DNA from: DASVNK01 sp036383895
Lineage (GTDB): Bacteria; Verrucomicrobiota; Verrucomicrobiia; Limisphaerales; SXQI01
Length of the DNA stretch: 64,000 nt
Assembly: GCA_036383895.1 (NCBI GenBank)
Contig: DASVNK010000033.1
Span: forward strand, 35,616-99,615
Reading direction: 5' to 3'
The position numbers and the translations under genes are program-made. Each line of letters begins with the position of its first letter. The stretch's first letter is position 1. Shown one piece after another: positions 8,646 to 16,714 of the stretch. Below the pieces are notes generated by a model. It made no database searches. It saw only the letters and a program-made list of their open reading frames with translations, and had not been told where the DNA came from.

Positions 8646-11568
8646 ACGCTGGCAGCTTGTCCTTTCGGCGGAACTCCTCGAGCGTTTCCGGCGGAATGGC
8701 CCGATCCAACACTCGCGACAGGTACAACAAATGTTCCTGATCCTGCGGGAACGCAAAACCGATCTGCAGAAACTTCAGGGCCGCCTCGTAATCTCCGGCG
8801 CCAATCGCACACCGCGCAATGAACGCGGAGTAATACGAGGGTTTAAAATCCCGCGGTGTCAGTAGCGCTTTGCCTGCCATCGCGGTCAACACGTCGTAAA
8901 TCTTAAACGCCGGCTCCCGCCAGTTCGCCAGGTCACGCAGAATTTTCGATTCTTCCCGCAGGCACTCCACAAATTCGGGCGTCGCATTCGTGCTGACCGA
9001 CGGCTGCTCCGGATAGCTCGTCGGGTTTCGGAATATCACATGCACCATCGGATCGATCCGATTTAATCCGCCCGACGCTTTGTTCTGCACCGCGCCTAAA
9101 TAAACACGCATGTCGTAATTACAACTGCCGAACGTAAACGCATTTATTAATAAATGCTCCGGCAACGCTCGCAGCACAGCGATCTTGTCGCGTGAGGCCA
9201 GCGGAAACTGCAGCGTCCGTTCATCAAAGCCATTTAGCACCCCCGATTCTTGTCCCATGAAAAATGCCGCCGGCGCAGCGTATTCCAGGATCGGCAGATC
9301 GTCGGTTTGGATCGGCCCGTCGCCCGCAATCGCAAAACCGGTTTCTTGCGCCGCCATCTGTCTCGCCCAAAGCGTCAGTCCGGTGGTAATATTCAATTTC
9401 GCCAGGTCCTCGCGCACCTGCGGCCGTTCGAATATCTTTTGGTATTCCGCAGGCTTTGATTTCCACGGCTTGTTCGATCCCAACATTACCAGGTCGCCCT
9501 CTTGCGTGTCCCAAACTTCCATGTAGGGAAACGTCGCGGCGAACGTGCGCAGCACCAGCATCACAATGTAATCATTCATCTCGTACATGTGGAACCACTG
9601 CGCCACGATTCCCCCGTCCGTCAGCTTCGATGCGCATAAATCGTAATACTCCTTGCTGAAAACACTGCCGATTCCCACCACCCACGGATTCGACGGCTCA
9701 TTGATAATGATATCGTATTTCTGGTCGCTCAACTTCAGCACCGCGCGCGCGTCATCATTACGAATCACCGTCCGCGAATTCGTTAACACTCCCCGATTCC
9801 ACTTCTCGAAATGCACGCCCGCCTCCAGCACCGGCTTGCAATTCTCCGCGATCATCAGCTTCTCGATTGGATGCCCCAGCAACGCACCTCCTGTGATCCC
9901 ACTGCCGAACCCGAGCACGAAGACGTTCTTCGCATCCGGTTTCGCGGCCATCGGCAAATGCGCGAGCAAATACTGTGTCGCCAAATCTCCTTCCGAAGAT
10001 GCATCGGTCTTTCCGTTGATGCGCAGGACCACTTGCCCGGGTGTTTGGCCAGCCGGTGTCCGCAACTGTTCCACTGCCACCGTCGCATCTGGCGAATCTT
10101 TGTAGTAATGAATGATCGTGTCAGCCTTGCGTCCCGCCCAGTATTTCTCCGTTAAAAAAGTATTCCGTAGCCGAAACACTCCCGAACCCATCACGTGCCG
10201 CCAATTCTCCCCCGTCGAGACCACCGTCAGGAATGAAACCCCCAACAAAATAATCGCGCCCGTTGCCGCGGACCGCTCGCCCCGCTTCAGCGCCAAATAC
10301 ACCGTCACTCCCATCAGTAAAAATGCCAGGATCGCAAAGGCCGGCCGCAGTCCGAACAGCGGCATCAAAATAAATCCCGTGATCAGCACTCCAACAACCG
10401 CCCCGATCGTGTTCGCTGTCAGCAACCGTCCTACCTGTTCGCCCAGCGCCATTGAGTTGCCTTGCAAAAAGCGAATCGAGAGCGGCACCACTGACCCTAG
10501 GCACGCCGCCGGCAAACCCAGAACAAAAAACGCAAACACCGCGATCGAGATCTGATACCAGTAATACCCCACTGGATTCGCGCTCAGCCCGTATCGCGCC
10601 TGCGAATAGAAAATCGTCAGCCTCTCAATCCCCACCACATTCAGCACCACCATCGTCCCCGCCACCAACAGCAGCAGATAAATTGTGTTCATCCCGTAGC
10701 GCCGCGCCGCCTGCGAAGAAGAAATGATCAAGCTCCCCAGCCCGATCCCGAAAATAAAACTCATCAACACCAGCGCAAAAGCCTGCAGCGAACCCCCCAC
10801 GATCAACGCCAGCGAACGTGCCGACAACACTTCCAGCCCCATCGAAACACCCCCCGTCAACGCCACCAAAAGCGCAAACCACCGCGCGCTCTGCGGTGGC
10901 GCTATTGTAGGATCTGTGACCACCACTGCCGGTGCGGGCGGCACAGGCTTCACGTCCCCCTGCTCGATTTTCCCCATGAATCCCGCCACTAAACCTATAA
11001 TTATGTTGGCCGCCGCTGTGAAGACCAGCGTCGCGCTCATCCCATAATTCTGGATCAAATAGAATCCCGCCAACCCCGCGCCCGTCATCGCACCCAGGCT
11101 GTTCACCGCATAAAAAATTCCGACCCGACTACCCGATTCGAACGCGGGATGTTTCTGGATCCACGCCGCGATCATCGGCAACGTCCCCCCCATCAGCACC
11201 GTCGGCACCAGCAGCAACGCCACAGCGATCACCAACTTCAACCCGAGCAGCAAAAACCCCACATTCGCGATTCGCGACCCCACCGCAATAAACGTCCAAT
11301 CCGCCGCCGAATAAATCGATTGGAACCCCAGCGCATAAAGCCCGATCGCAATCTCCATGATCCCATAGCCGAGCAACGGATTTTTAATCGCCGCCGAACG
11401 TCTTCCAAAAACCCGATTCCCGATTGCCAGCCCGCCCATGAACACCGCCAGCACCACCGTCTGCGCCTGCGCCGTGCTCCCCAACATCACGCTCAGGTAT
11501 TTCGACCACAGCACTTCATAAACAAGCGCAGTCGCCCCAGACGCAAAAAACAACAGAATTACCAGCAT
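8632..11568 (-). CDS. MFS-like membrane domain fused to spermidine-synthase-like domain
   Basis: This 978-residue protein has roughly a dozen or more membrane segments in its first ~470 residues (from LVILLFFASGATALVYEVLW on), typical of the fused spermidine synthase/MFS family. An aminopropyltransferase-like Rossmann domain follows (about 480-700), with a nucleotide-binding loop FVLGFGSGITGG, an NDDAR segment and IINEPSNPWVVG. The last ~280 residues are soluble with helical-repeat-like sequence (TRALEFL-like GDYEAALKFLQIGF). Domain class is clear; whether it makes polyamines is not known. A stop lies just upstream of ATG 11568, fixing the start. It converges on ribE with a 14-bp overlap. Confidence 0.85.
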   Translation of the reverse strand: MLVILLFFASGATALVYEVLWSKYLSVMLGSTAQAQTVVLAVFMGGLAIGNRVFGRRSAAIKNPLLGYGIMEIAIGLYALGFQSIYSAADWTFIAVGSRIANVGFLLLGLKLVIAVALLLVPTVLMGGTLPMIAAWIQKHPAFESGSRVGIFYAVNSLGAMTGAGLAGFYLIQNYGMSATLVFTAAANIIIGLVAGFMGKIEQGDVKPVPPAPAVVVTDPTIAPPQSARWFALLVALTGGVSMGLEVLSARSLALIVGGSLQAFALVLMSFIFGIGLGSLIISSSQAARRYGMNTIYLLLLVAGTMVVLNVVGIERLTIFYSQARYGLSANPVGYYWYQISIAVFAFFVLGLPAACLGSVVPLSIRFLQGNSMALGEQVGRLLTANTIGAVVGVLITGFILMPLFGLRPAFAILAFLLMGVTVYLALKRGERSAATGAIILLGVSFLTVVSTGENWRHVMGSGVFRLRNTFLTEKYWAGRKADTIIHYYKDSPDATVAVEQLRTPAGQTPGQVVLRINGKTDASSEGDLATQYLLAHLPMAAKPDAKNVFVLGFGSGITGGALLGHPIEKLMIAENCKPVLEAGVHFEKWNRGVLTNSRTVIRNDDARAVLKLSDQKYDIIINEPSNPWVVGIGSVFSKEYYDLCASKLTDGGIVAQWFHMYEMNDYIVMLVLRTFAATFPYMEVWDTQEGDLVMLGSNKPWKSKPAEYQKIFERPQVREDLAKLNITTGLTLWARQMAAQETGFAIAGDGPIQTDDLPILEYAAPAAFFMGQESGVLNGFDERTLQFPLASRDKIAVLRALPEHLLINAFTFGSCNYDMRVYLGAVQNKASGGLNRIDPMVHVIFRNPTSYPEQPSVSTNATPEFVECLREESKILRDLANWREPAFKIYDVLTAMAGKALLTPRDFKPSYYSAFIARCAIGAGDYEAALKFLQIGFAFPQDQEHLLYLSRVLDRAIPPETLEEFRRKDKLPASMLE

Positions 11569-11630
11569 ATTAGGATCGCGCGGACACTACGCCTTACCCC
11601 CAACGAACGCCACACCGAAACATTCCGATG

Positions 11631-11655
11631 TTAGGAGACGAGGTAACGAGTCTTC
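11631..11655 (+). repeat. Dispersed GGRGACGAGGTRACGAGTC repeat, copy 1
   Basis: The sequence TTAGGAGACGAGGTAACGAG TC here recurs at 12662-12685 with two substitutions. It lies 60-85 nt before the zinc-ribbon gene start. Copies on both intergenic and coding DNA suggest a mobile or selected short element. Confidence 0.6.
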
Positions 11656-11714
11656 TTGCCCGCCTGCCACGCCCTAATTACCTTTTTAAAAAGAAATCCG
11701 CGCGCGATCTATGT

Positions 11715-12008
11715 ATGCAACTCGCCGGCCGCAATTGCCGAACCTGCAACCAGCCAATCATCTTCGCTACCGAAGCTAAAAGCTGCGACCACTGCAACCA
11801 AGCCATACACCTCTCCTGCGATTCGTCCACAGCCTGCAAAATCTGCGGCGAACCCTATCAATACTTCACCCGGCCCGCGCGCGATCCACTCTCCGATGCA
11901 ATCGACCCGCGCGAAAAGCGTTTAGCACTGAGCATCGGCCCTCTACTCTCCGCGTTCCTCAGTTTTCTAACCATTTTGCTCCTCTACTATCTGTGGTCGC
12001 TCGCATAG
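11715..12008 (+). CDS. Small zinc-ribbon protein with C-terminal membrane anchor
   Basis: The product (97 aa from ATG 11715) has a cysteine-rich, RING/zinc-ribbon-like N-terminal half: CRTCNQP, CDHCNQAIHLSC, then CKICGEP. That gives four CxxC-type ligand pairs plus a histidine. A single hydrophobic segment near the C-terminus (IGPLLSAFLSFLTILLLYY) would anchor it with the zinc domain in the cytoplasm. An upstream ATG at 11628 is open but would start inside the dispersed repeat, so 11715 is preferred. The function is unknown; membrane-tethered zinc ribbons often serve as protein-interaction modules. Confidence 0.6.
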   Translation: MQLAGRNCRTCNQPIIFATEAKSCDHCNQAIHLSCDSSTACKICGEPYQYFTRPARDPLSDAIDPREKRLALSIGPLLSAFLSFLTILLLYYLWSLA

Positions 12009-12088
12009 ACGGCGTACGTCACTCATCACCCGCCTCGTCACGCACCTTTAACTTTCTCTTTTCCCTTCGCCTCCATACTCTCACGCCC

Positions 12089-13279
12089 ATGATCCGAACT
12101 TTCCTTTGCCTGGTCCTCGCCACCCTCGCGTTCTCCCTCCACGCCGCCCAAACCGAATACATCTTCCTCGTTACCGCCGACGGCCTTCGCCACCAGGAAG
12201 TCTTCACCGGCGTCGATCCCGCCATCCTCAACGGTGGCAAAACCAACTCCGGCATAGAACGCCTCGAGCCACTCCGCAAAAAATACTGGGCCGACTCCCC
12301 CAAAGAACGCCGCGAAAAACTCATGCCCTTCCTTTGGACTGAACTCCTAAAAGAAGGCGTCCTCTACGGCAACCGCGAACTCGGCTCCGAAGTCATCGTT
12401 CGCAATCCCCACCACTTCTCCTACCCCGGTTACGCCGAAATCCTCAACGGCGGTCCCGTCTCCCAGATCGACAGCAACGACTCCAACTTCAGCCCTCGCG
12501 AGACCGTCCTCGAATTCCTCCGCCGCAAATACAACCTCAAGCAAACCGAAGTCGCCGCCTTCGGCTCATGGGAAGTCTTCAACTGGATCACCATGCACAC
12601 CGAAAACGCCATCTACTGCAACGCCGGCCACGAAGCCATCGAGCCCACCTCCCTTTCCCAGCGTAGGGGACGAGGTGACGAGTCCTTCTTCCCTTCCATC
12701 GCATTAGGCAAGATCAACGAATCTGCACAAGCCGCCACCTTCAAACCCTCCAAAGAAATGCAACGCTGGAGCGCCCTTCAATTCGAAATGCTCTCCCCCT
12801 GGGATTCCGTCCGTCACGATGCCGTCACCCTCAACCTCGCTCTCGAATACCTCGCCCAGGAAAAACCAAAAATCATGTACCTCGCCCTCGGCGAAACCGA
12901 CGATTGGGCCCACGACCGCCGCTACGATCGTTATGCCGACTACGCCAACTACTTCGACTTCGCCCTCCGCCGCCTCTGGACCACCCTCCAATCCAGCCGC
13001 AAATACCGCGGCAAATCCACCCTCATCGTCACCACCGACCACGGCCGCGGCCGCACCCCGCGCGACTGGACCTCCCACGGCAAAGACGTTCCCGGCGCCA
13101 ACGAAGCCTGGCTCGCCATCTTCGGCCCCGACATCCAAAAAATCGGCGAAGCCAAATCCGCCCCCCAACAATCCCTCAGCAACATCGCCGCCACCATCCT
13201 CCAACTCCTCCAAATCAACCCCCACGAATACGACCGGAACATTTCCTCACCCGTCGCTGCTGTGCTAAATCCGAAATAA
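12089..13279 (+). CDS. Secreted alkaline-phosphatase-superfamily hydrolase
   Basis: The 396-aa product begins with a signal peptide (MIRTFLCLVLATLAFSLHAA), chosen over an upstream ATG at 11993. Alkaline-phosphatase-superfamily features follow in order: a first metal site at FLVTADGLRHQEVF, the region NPHHFSYPGYAEIL, GETDDWAHDRRYDRYADY (second metal site) and TTDHGRGRTPRDWTSHG. It therefore resembles secreted phosphodiesterases, phosphatases or sulfatases; the expected nucleophile threonine or serine is not obvious, so the substrate is open. In the middle (12662-12685) a copy of the dispersed GACGAGGTRACGAGTC repeat is read in frame as RRGRGDES, apparently an insertion in a surface loop. Confidence 0.75.
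   Translation: MIRTFLCLVLATLAFSLHAAQTEYIFLVTADGLRHQEVFTGVDPAILNGGKTNSGIERLEPLRKKYWADSPKERREKLMPFLWTELLKEGVLYGNRELGSEVIVRNPHHFSYPGYAEILNGGPVSQIDSNDSNFSPRETVLEFLRRKYNLKQTEVAAFGSWEVFNWITMHTENAIYCNAGHEAIEPTSLSQRRGRGDESFFPSIALGKINESAQAATFKPSKEMQRWSALQFEMLSPWDSVRHDAVTLNLALEYLAQEKPKIMYLALGETDDWAHDRRYDRYADYANYFDFALRRLWTTLQSSRKYRGKSTLIVTTDHGRGRTPRDWTSHGKDVPGANEAWLAIFGPDIQKIGEAKSAPQQSLSNIAATILQLLQINPHEYDRNISSPVAAVLNPK
12662..12685 (+). repeat. Dispersed GGRGACGAGGTRACGAGTC repeat, copy 2, inside a coding sequence
   Basis: GTAGGGGACGAGGTGACGAG TC matches copy 1 at 11631-11655. It is translated in frame within the alkaline-phosphatase-like gene without breaking it. Confidence 0.6.
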
Positions 13280-13298
13280 GTACCTCAGTCCAATCGTA

Positions 13299-13717
13299 AT
13301 GCCTTCGCGCACAGTCAAAAGGATCTTCAGGATTTCAAAACGTTTATCTATGGCCTTCTAATCACGCTATTCGTATTAACGCTGCTTGTTTTGTTTCCGA
13401 CCCTACGCGGCATGTACCGTCTACACCTTGCCTCCTGGGAAGAAGGCTCTTTCATTGGAAAATCACCTTCGGACCTGCGCCTTTTCCTATCTAAGAAAGA
13501 TGTGAACCTCTATCCCGCCCCCGAAACTAGGATCGATCCGGCGGGCGAAGGAAAGTTTCGACCAAATCAGGAACTACTCGAGTTTCAGAAAGGCAATGAA
13601 TACCGGTGGTTCATTTTAGGCACAGCGGTGAACATCGGTTACGTGATCGTCGAAAATCGCACCAATGGCCCGATAATTATAGAGATCATCCGGGGATCAT
13701 CCGTCGACGCTCTCTAA
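13299..13717 (+). pseudogene. Small membrane-anchored protein gene with a probable one-base frameshift near its start
   Basis: The main open frame (from TTG 13391, 108 aa) lacks a convincing start, and an in-frame membrane segment (FIYGLLITLFVLTLLVLF) lies upstream of it. An ATG at 13299 begins in another frame and reads only 20 codons. Adding one A in the A4 tract at 13317-13320 joins the two into MPSRTVKKDLQDFKTF followed by the membrane segment and the soluble part (WFILGTAVNIGYVIVENRT). So this looks like a one-base deletion, a sequencing error or a -1 slip. Function unknown. It lies 20 nt after the phosphatase-like gene and a dispersed repeat begins 4 nt after its stop. Confidence 0.55.
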
Positions 13718-13720
13718 TTA

Positions 13721-13817
13721 AGAACCGCAACGCGGTTCCGCTCCACAGCCTGGGGTTGATCGCCACGATCTACCCCAGGTAAAGGCCCCTCAATCCTCAA
13801 CTCTGAAGGAGTTGCGC
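13721..13817 (+). repeat. Triple-hairpin dispersed repeat, copy 1
   Basis: Three successive inverted repeats: GAACCGC..GCGGTTC, CCTGGGGT..ACCCCAGG with a 15-nt loop, and CAACTC..GAGTTG. Two further copies lie at 15482-15581 and 16606-16704 in the same orientation. This copy begins 4 nt after a stop codon. The remaining gap to 13936 holds no gene. Confidence 0.85.
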
Positions 13818-13936
13818 AAAAACGATTTCACTGCGCAAAACTTCGAGTTAACAAAGGGACAATCATCCTCGTGGTTCATATAATTGCCATAGAAAGTTTC
13901 GCCCCAGACTAGCCCAGCCTTTCCTCCTTCTCCCCG

Positions 13937-14359
13937 CTACAACTGCTTCCGCATCATCGGCACGGTAATCACCTGCTTTAACTCCCGCGTCTTCGTCACC
14001 ACTCCGGTAATCGTATACGCGCAAATCGCAATCACCTCGTGATCGTCACCTTCCCGGTCCGTATAATTGAAACTCGCCACCGCCATCCCCGTGTCGTTTC
14101 CCACCCCGCGCTTCCCAAAAAACGGCAGCTGCACCGACGCGATCAAAATATCTTCCGAAGTCTCCTGCGCATGAAAATCCCGCGCTTTCGTCAGATCCAG
14201 CTTCTCCGCGAGAATATATTCCTGCGTCGTCTCCGCCACCGAACTGAACCGATTCAAAATTGGGATCGAAGCAATCCCCGCCAGCGGCTTCCGCGTCTTG
14301 CGAAACCGCAATTCCGCCCCCGCGAGCCATTGCTGCAGCGTGTGCTTATCCACACTCAT
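13937..14359 (-). CDS. Hypothetical soluble protein, 140 aa
   Basis: No family was recognised. The product starts MSVDKHTLQQWLAG and has no signal peptide or membrane segment. The sequence alternates hydrophobic and polar residues in its second half (DILIASVQLPFF, GMAVASFNYTDREGDDHEVIAICAYTITGVV), suggesting a beta-rich domain. It is a stand-alone minus-strand gene in the accessory stretch, between two dispersed repeats, with a duplicated 15-mer (14364-14393) immediately before its start that may carry regulatory sites. Confidence 0.6.
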   Translation of the reverse strand: MSVDKHTLQQWLAGAELRFRKTRKPLAGIASIPILNRFSSVAETTQEYILAEKLDLTKARDFHAQETSEDILIASVQLPFFGKRGVGNDTGMAVASFNYTDREGDDHEVIAICAYTITGVVTKTRELKQVITVPMMRKQL

Positions 14360-14363
14360 TCAA

Positions 14364-14393
14364 AAAAAGAGTAGTTCCAAAAAGAGTAGTTCC
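14364..14393. repeat. Tandem duplication of a 15-mer
   Basis: Two perfect head-to-tail copies of AAAAAGAGTAGTTCC (14364-14378 and 14379-14393) lie 4 nt upstream of the minus-strand gene 13937-14359. The position suggests a duplicated operator or a simple slippage duplication. Confidence 0.8.
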
Positions 14394-14478
14394 ATCCGCG
14401 AACTCGGGCGAGCCGAATTCAAGCCTGAATCGAAGCTCCTTCCATTCCGCCGCAATGCCGTTCCCCGTTCGAAGCATC

Positions 14479-14931
14479 TCACCACCCATCTACTTCCAAC
14501 GGATTGCGTCGTGCGTTGGGATTCTTACTAAAAATTCCCTCTTTCGGCAGCGGCAGTTTATCCAAGGCTTTCTTCCACCTGCCGTCCGCAGTCGCTCGGG
14601 CGGACCCGACCATCGGCCGCGAATTAATAAATTCCAGCCGCATCCGTTCTACCTCCTCAGCGCCTTCCTTCATCGCTGCTGAACTAAGCGTCAGTTCCGC
14701 GACCGAGTTGGTCGTGGTGGAAACCGAAGTCGTTAGGTTCGTCCGGCGATTTTCCGCCGCCACCAACATTTCGCTCGCCGTCGGCAGAACGAACAGTTTC
14801 ACCGCCGTCGGATTCGTCAGCTTCCCGTCAGCGGCATCCGTGCACACCGCCAGCATTAAAAGCGGAACGTAATATTTCAGACGAATTCCCAGTGGATACC
14901 GCTTTGACACTCCAAAACGTGGCGCGTTCAC
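14479..14931 (-). CDS. Hypothetical exported or membrane-anchored protein, 150 aa
   Basis: No family was recognised. A hydrophobic N-terminal segment (LKYYVPLLMLAVCTDAADG) resembles a signal peptide or anchor, followed by a polar, Thr/Ser-rich middle (ENRRTNLTTSVSTTTNSVAE) and a basic end. The longest frame starts at GTG 14931, which lies inside a long inverted repeat (14915-14958); a second GTG around 14910 is a possible alternative. If the first start is used, the hairpin would cover the initiation region. Confidence 0.5.
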   Translation of the reverse strand: MNAPRFGVSKRYPLGIRLKYYVPLLMLAVCTDAADGKLTNPTAVKLFVLPTASEMLVAAENRRTNLTTSVSTTTNSVAELTLSSAAMKEGAEEVERMRLEFINSRPMVGSARATADGRWKKALDKLPLPKEGIFSKNPNARRNPLEVDGW

Positions 14932-14958
14932 GCTTATAATAATGAACCCGCCACGTTT
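14915..14958. repeat. Long inverted repeat (hairpin) at a gene start
   Basis: Arms AAACGTGGCG-C-GTTCA (14915-14930) and TGAAC-C-CGCCACGTTT (14943-14958) pair over 15 bp with one mismatch around a 12-nt AT-rich loop. It overlaps the GTG start of the minus-strand gene 14479-14931 and could be a MITE-like or REP-like element or an operator. Confidence 0.75.
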
Positions 14959-15100
14959 CTAGCCGCCGCACTTGGAAATGATTTTCTGCGCTTTGCGTTT
15001 CTTCTCTATCGGGCACCTCCCAATCGACGCATCATGGCCCGCTCGGATGCTTCGTTTCAGCAATAAAGCGCAATAATCACTTCATTAAGTGAAAACATCT

Positions 15101-15442
15101 ATGAAAACCAACTCAGCTAAAAACAAAGTCGATCCCAAACTCCACCTGCGCAAAAAAACCGCCGGCCTCGCCACCGGTGCCATCCTCGGCGCCACTGTTG
15201 CCGGACCTATCGGCGCACTCGTCGGTGCAGCCGTCGGCACACTCGTCGGTGATGCCGCCGAAGAAGGTCGCCGTCTTCCGAAGCCCATCAAAGATCGAAT
15301 TCAAAAGCCCACCCTTCGATCTCTCACCAAAAGTAAACCTGCCGCGAAAAGCTCCGCGGCCACCCGCGCCTCCAAAACAAATACCGCCGCGCGTCGCACA
15401 AAAAAAGCCGCCGACTCGCGCCGCACCAAAAAGAAAAAATAG
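15101..15442 (+). CDS. Glycine-zipper protein with lysine-rich histone-like tail
   Basis: The product (113 aa from ATG 15101; GTG 15089 is an alternative) has a Gly/Ala-rich hydrophobic segment with regular GxxxG spacing (ATGAILGATVAGPIGALVGA, then AVGTLVGD), typical of glycine-zipper membrane or oligomerising segments. The remaining half is a basic Lys/Ala/Ser/Thr/Arg tail ending in RRTKKKK, like histone H1-type or KtrC-like DNA-binding tails. The combination suggests a membrane-associated nucleic-acid-binding or envelope protein, but this is inference. Upstream (14959-15100) there is no other gene. Confidence 0.65.
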   Translation: MKTNSAKNKVDPKLHLRKKTAGLATGAILGATVAGPIGALVGAAVGTLVGDAAEEGRRLPKPIKDRIQKPTLRSLTKSKPAAKSSAATRASKTNTAARRTKKAADSRRTKKKK

Positions 15443-15481
15443 GCCGATCCTTCACCCATACCGGAGTTTCGCTCCCGCTTT

Positions 15482-15581
15482 CGAACCGCAACGCGGTTCC
15501 GCCCCAAAGCCTGGGGTTGATCGGCCACGATCTACCCCAGGTAAGCGCCGCCACCAATCCTCAACTCTGAAGGAGTTGAGC
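15482..15581 (+). repeat. Triple-hairpin dispersed repeat, copy 2
   Basis: Same three inverted repeats as 13721-13817, with the third hairpin extended (CTCAACTC..GAGTTGAG). It lies between two plus-strand genes, ending 28 nt before the DUF1963-type start, so it may be in that gene's leader. Confidence 0.85.
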
Positions 15582-15609
15582 AAGCGCACAACACTCTTGA
15601 CCGGCTACG

Positions 15610-16314
15610 TTGTCTGCCGGAGAACTATTCACACTGACGCTCGAAGAGACATTCGCCCGTTTGCACTCACTACTGCGTGCGCCCGCAATCGCACAAGTTG
15701 GTGGCTTCCGACCTCCTGACGATCCTGCCACTTCTTGGTTCGGGCGATCTGTCTGCTTACTCGCCGAACAGATCCCATCCTTCCGCGGAACTGAACTTTT
15801 TTCTCTTCTACAAATTCGCTGCACTGAACTCCCCTTTATTCCTCCCGCCCTCGCCGATATCGCATTGCTCGTCGTTTACATGAACCGCTACGAAATACCG
15901 TTCGAATTGCCTCACGGCGAAGGTTGGCTCGTCCGCGAATACACTGCCTCACAACTCGCGAACCTCGTTCCGTTCCAGCCAAAAACTCCGCCTCCCGTAA
16001 AACCCTTCCCTATCCGCTGGCGCACCGGCCCTCCCGAACGGCCCAGTTGGGAAGAAGCATCAACGCTCCTCGATATGTCCGCCATCAACGACTCTATCGA
16101 AGGCCACGACGAATTCTTCGACTTTCCACATCATTACGACACTAAAGTTGGAGGTTACCCAACTGAAGTGCAACATATCTACTCCAATACAACCGACTAC
16201 GTCTTCCAAATCGGAGTCGAAGAAAAAGCACAATGGATGTGGGGAGACGCCGGCGTTGCCGTCTTTGGCCGAAACGCCGGCGGAGAATGGTCCTTTGACT
16301 GCCAATCTCACTGA
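15610..16314 (+). CDS. DUF1963 (YwqG-like) family protein
   Basis: The C-terminal half has the DUF1963 pattern: HHYDTKVGGYPTEVQ, then a beta strand YVFQIGVEEKAQWMWGDAG. The N-terminal half carries the usual proline-rich, aromatic segments of that family (LPFIPPALADIALLVVYMN). At 234 aa the length is normal. No enzymatic activity is known for the family; members frequently sit in polymorphic-toxin immunity loci. A TTG at 15610 is the only reasonable start, right after repeat copy 2. Neighbouring SMI1/KNR4-type and DMP19-like genes support an immunity-like context. Confidence 0.7.
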   Translation: MSAGELFTLTLEETFARLHSLLRAPAIAQVGGFRPPDDPATSWFGRSVCLLAEQIPSFRGTELFSLLQIRCTELPFIPPALADIALLVVYMNRYEIPFELPHGEGWLVREYTASQLANLVPFQPKTPPPVKPFPIRWRTGPPERPSWEEASTLLDMSAINDSIEGHDEFFDFPHHYDTKVGGYPTEVQHIYSNTTDYVFQIGVEEKAQWMWGDAGVAVFGRNAGGEWSFDCQSH

Positions 16315-16329
16315 TTGCGGCTACGTTGC

Positions 16330-16578
16330 CTACTTCCCCTTCCGCATCATCGCAAACCCATACTGCTCCTGCGAATGATGCACCGAAACAAGCTCCCACC
16401 CCGCCGCAATCTCACGATTAATCCCCACCGCCAGCGTCGGCTCCTGACCAAACACCACCCCCTGCACCAACTTGTATTCCGGCCGCACCACCGGCGGCTG
16501 CGGCCCCGCCCCAACCGCAAAAATCACCAACGCCCCAAAAACAGCACCCGCAACAAACGGCTTAAACATGGCTTTCAT
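16330..16578 (-). CDS. DUF4177-like small membrane-anchored protein
   Basis: The product (82 aa from ATG 16578; an upstream start at 16602 gives 90) has an N-terminal membrane segment (FVAGAVFGALVIFAVGAG) followed by a short domain with the DUF4177 pattern EYKLVQG..INREIAAGWELVSV, an alpha/beta module of unknown role. It ends 16 nt from the convergent DUF1963-type gene. Repeat copy 3 begins just upstream of its start region. Confidence 0.6.
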   Translation of the reverse strand: MKAMFKPFVAGAVFGALVIFAVGAGPQPPVVRPEYKLVQGVVFGQEPTLAVGINREIAAGWELVSVHHSQEQYGFAMMRKGK

Positions 16579-16605
16579 CACCTTCGATTCTGCCGTCCGC
16601 ATCTA

Positions 16606-16704
16606 AGAACCGCAACGCGCTTCCGCCCCAGAGCCTGGGGTTGATCGTCACGATCTACCCCAGGTAAACGCCTTAACCAACCCCCAACTCTGTAGGAGTT
16701 GCGC
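16606..16704 (+). repeat. Triple-hairpin dispersed repeat, copy 3
   Basis: Same element as at 13721 and 15482. One base change breaks the first stem (GAACCGC / GCGCTTC) and the third loop reads TGTAG instead of TGAAG. It fills most of the space between two minus-strand genes. Confidence 0.85.
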
Positions 16705-16714
16705 ACACGCAGTC

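Noticed and set aside
12704..13225. Minus-strand Gly/Val/Asp-rich frame inside the phosphatase gene
   Set aside because: Composition reflects the C-rich third positions of the sense gene, not a protein.
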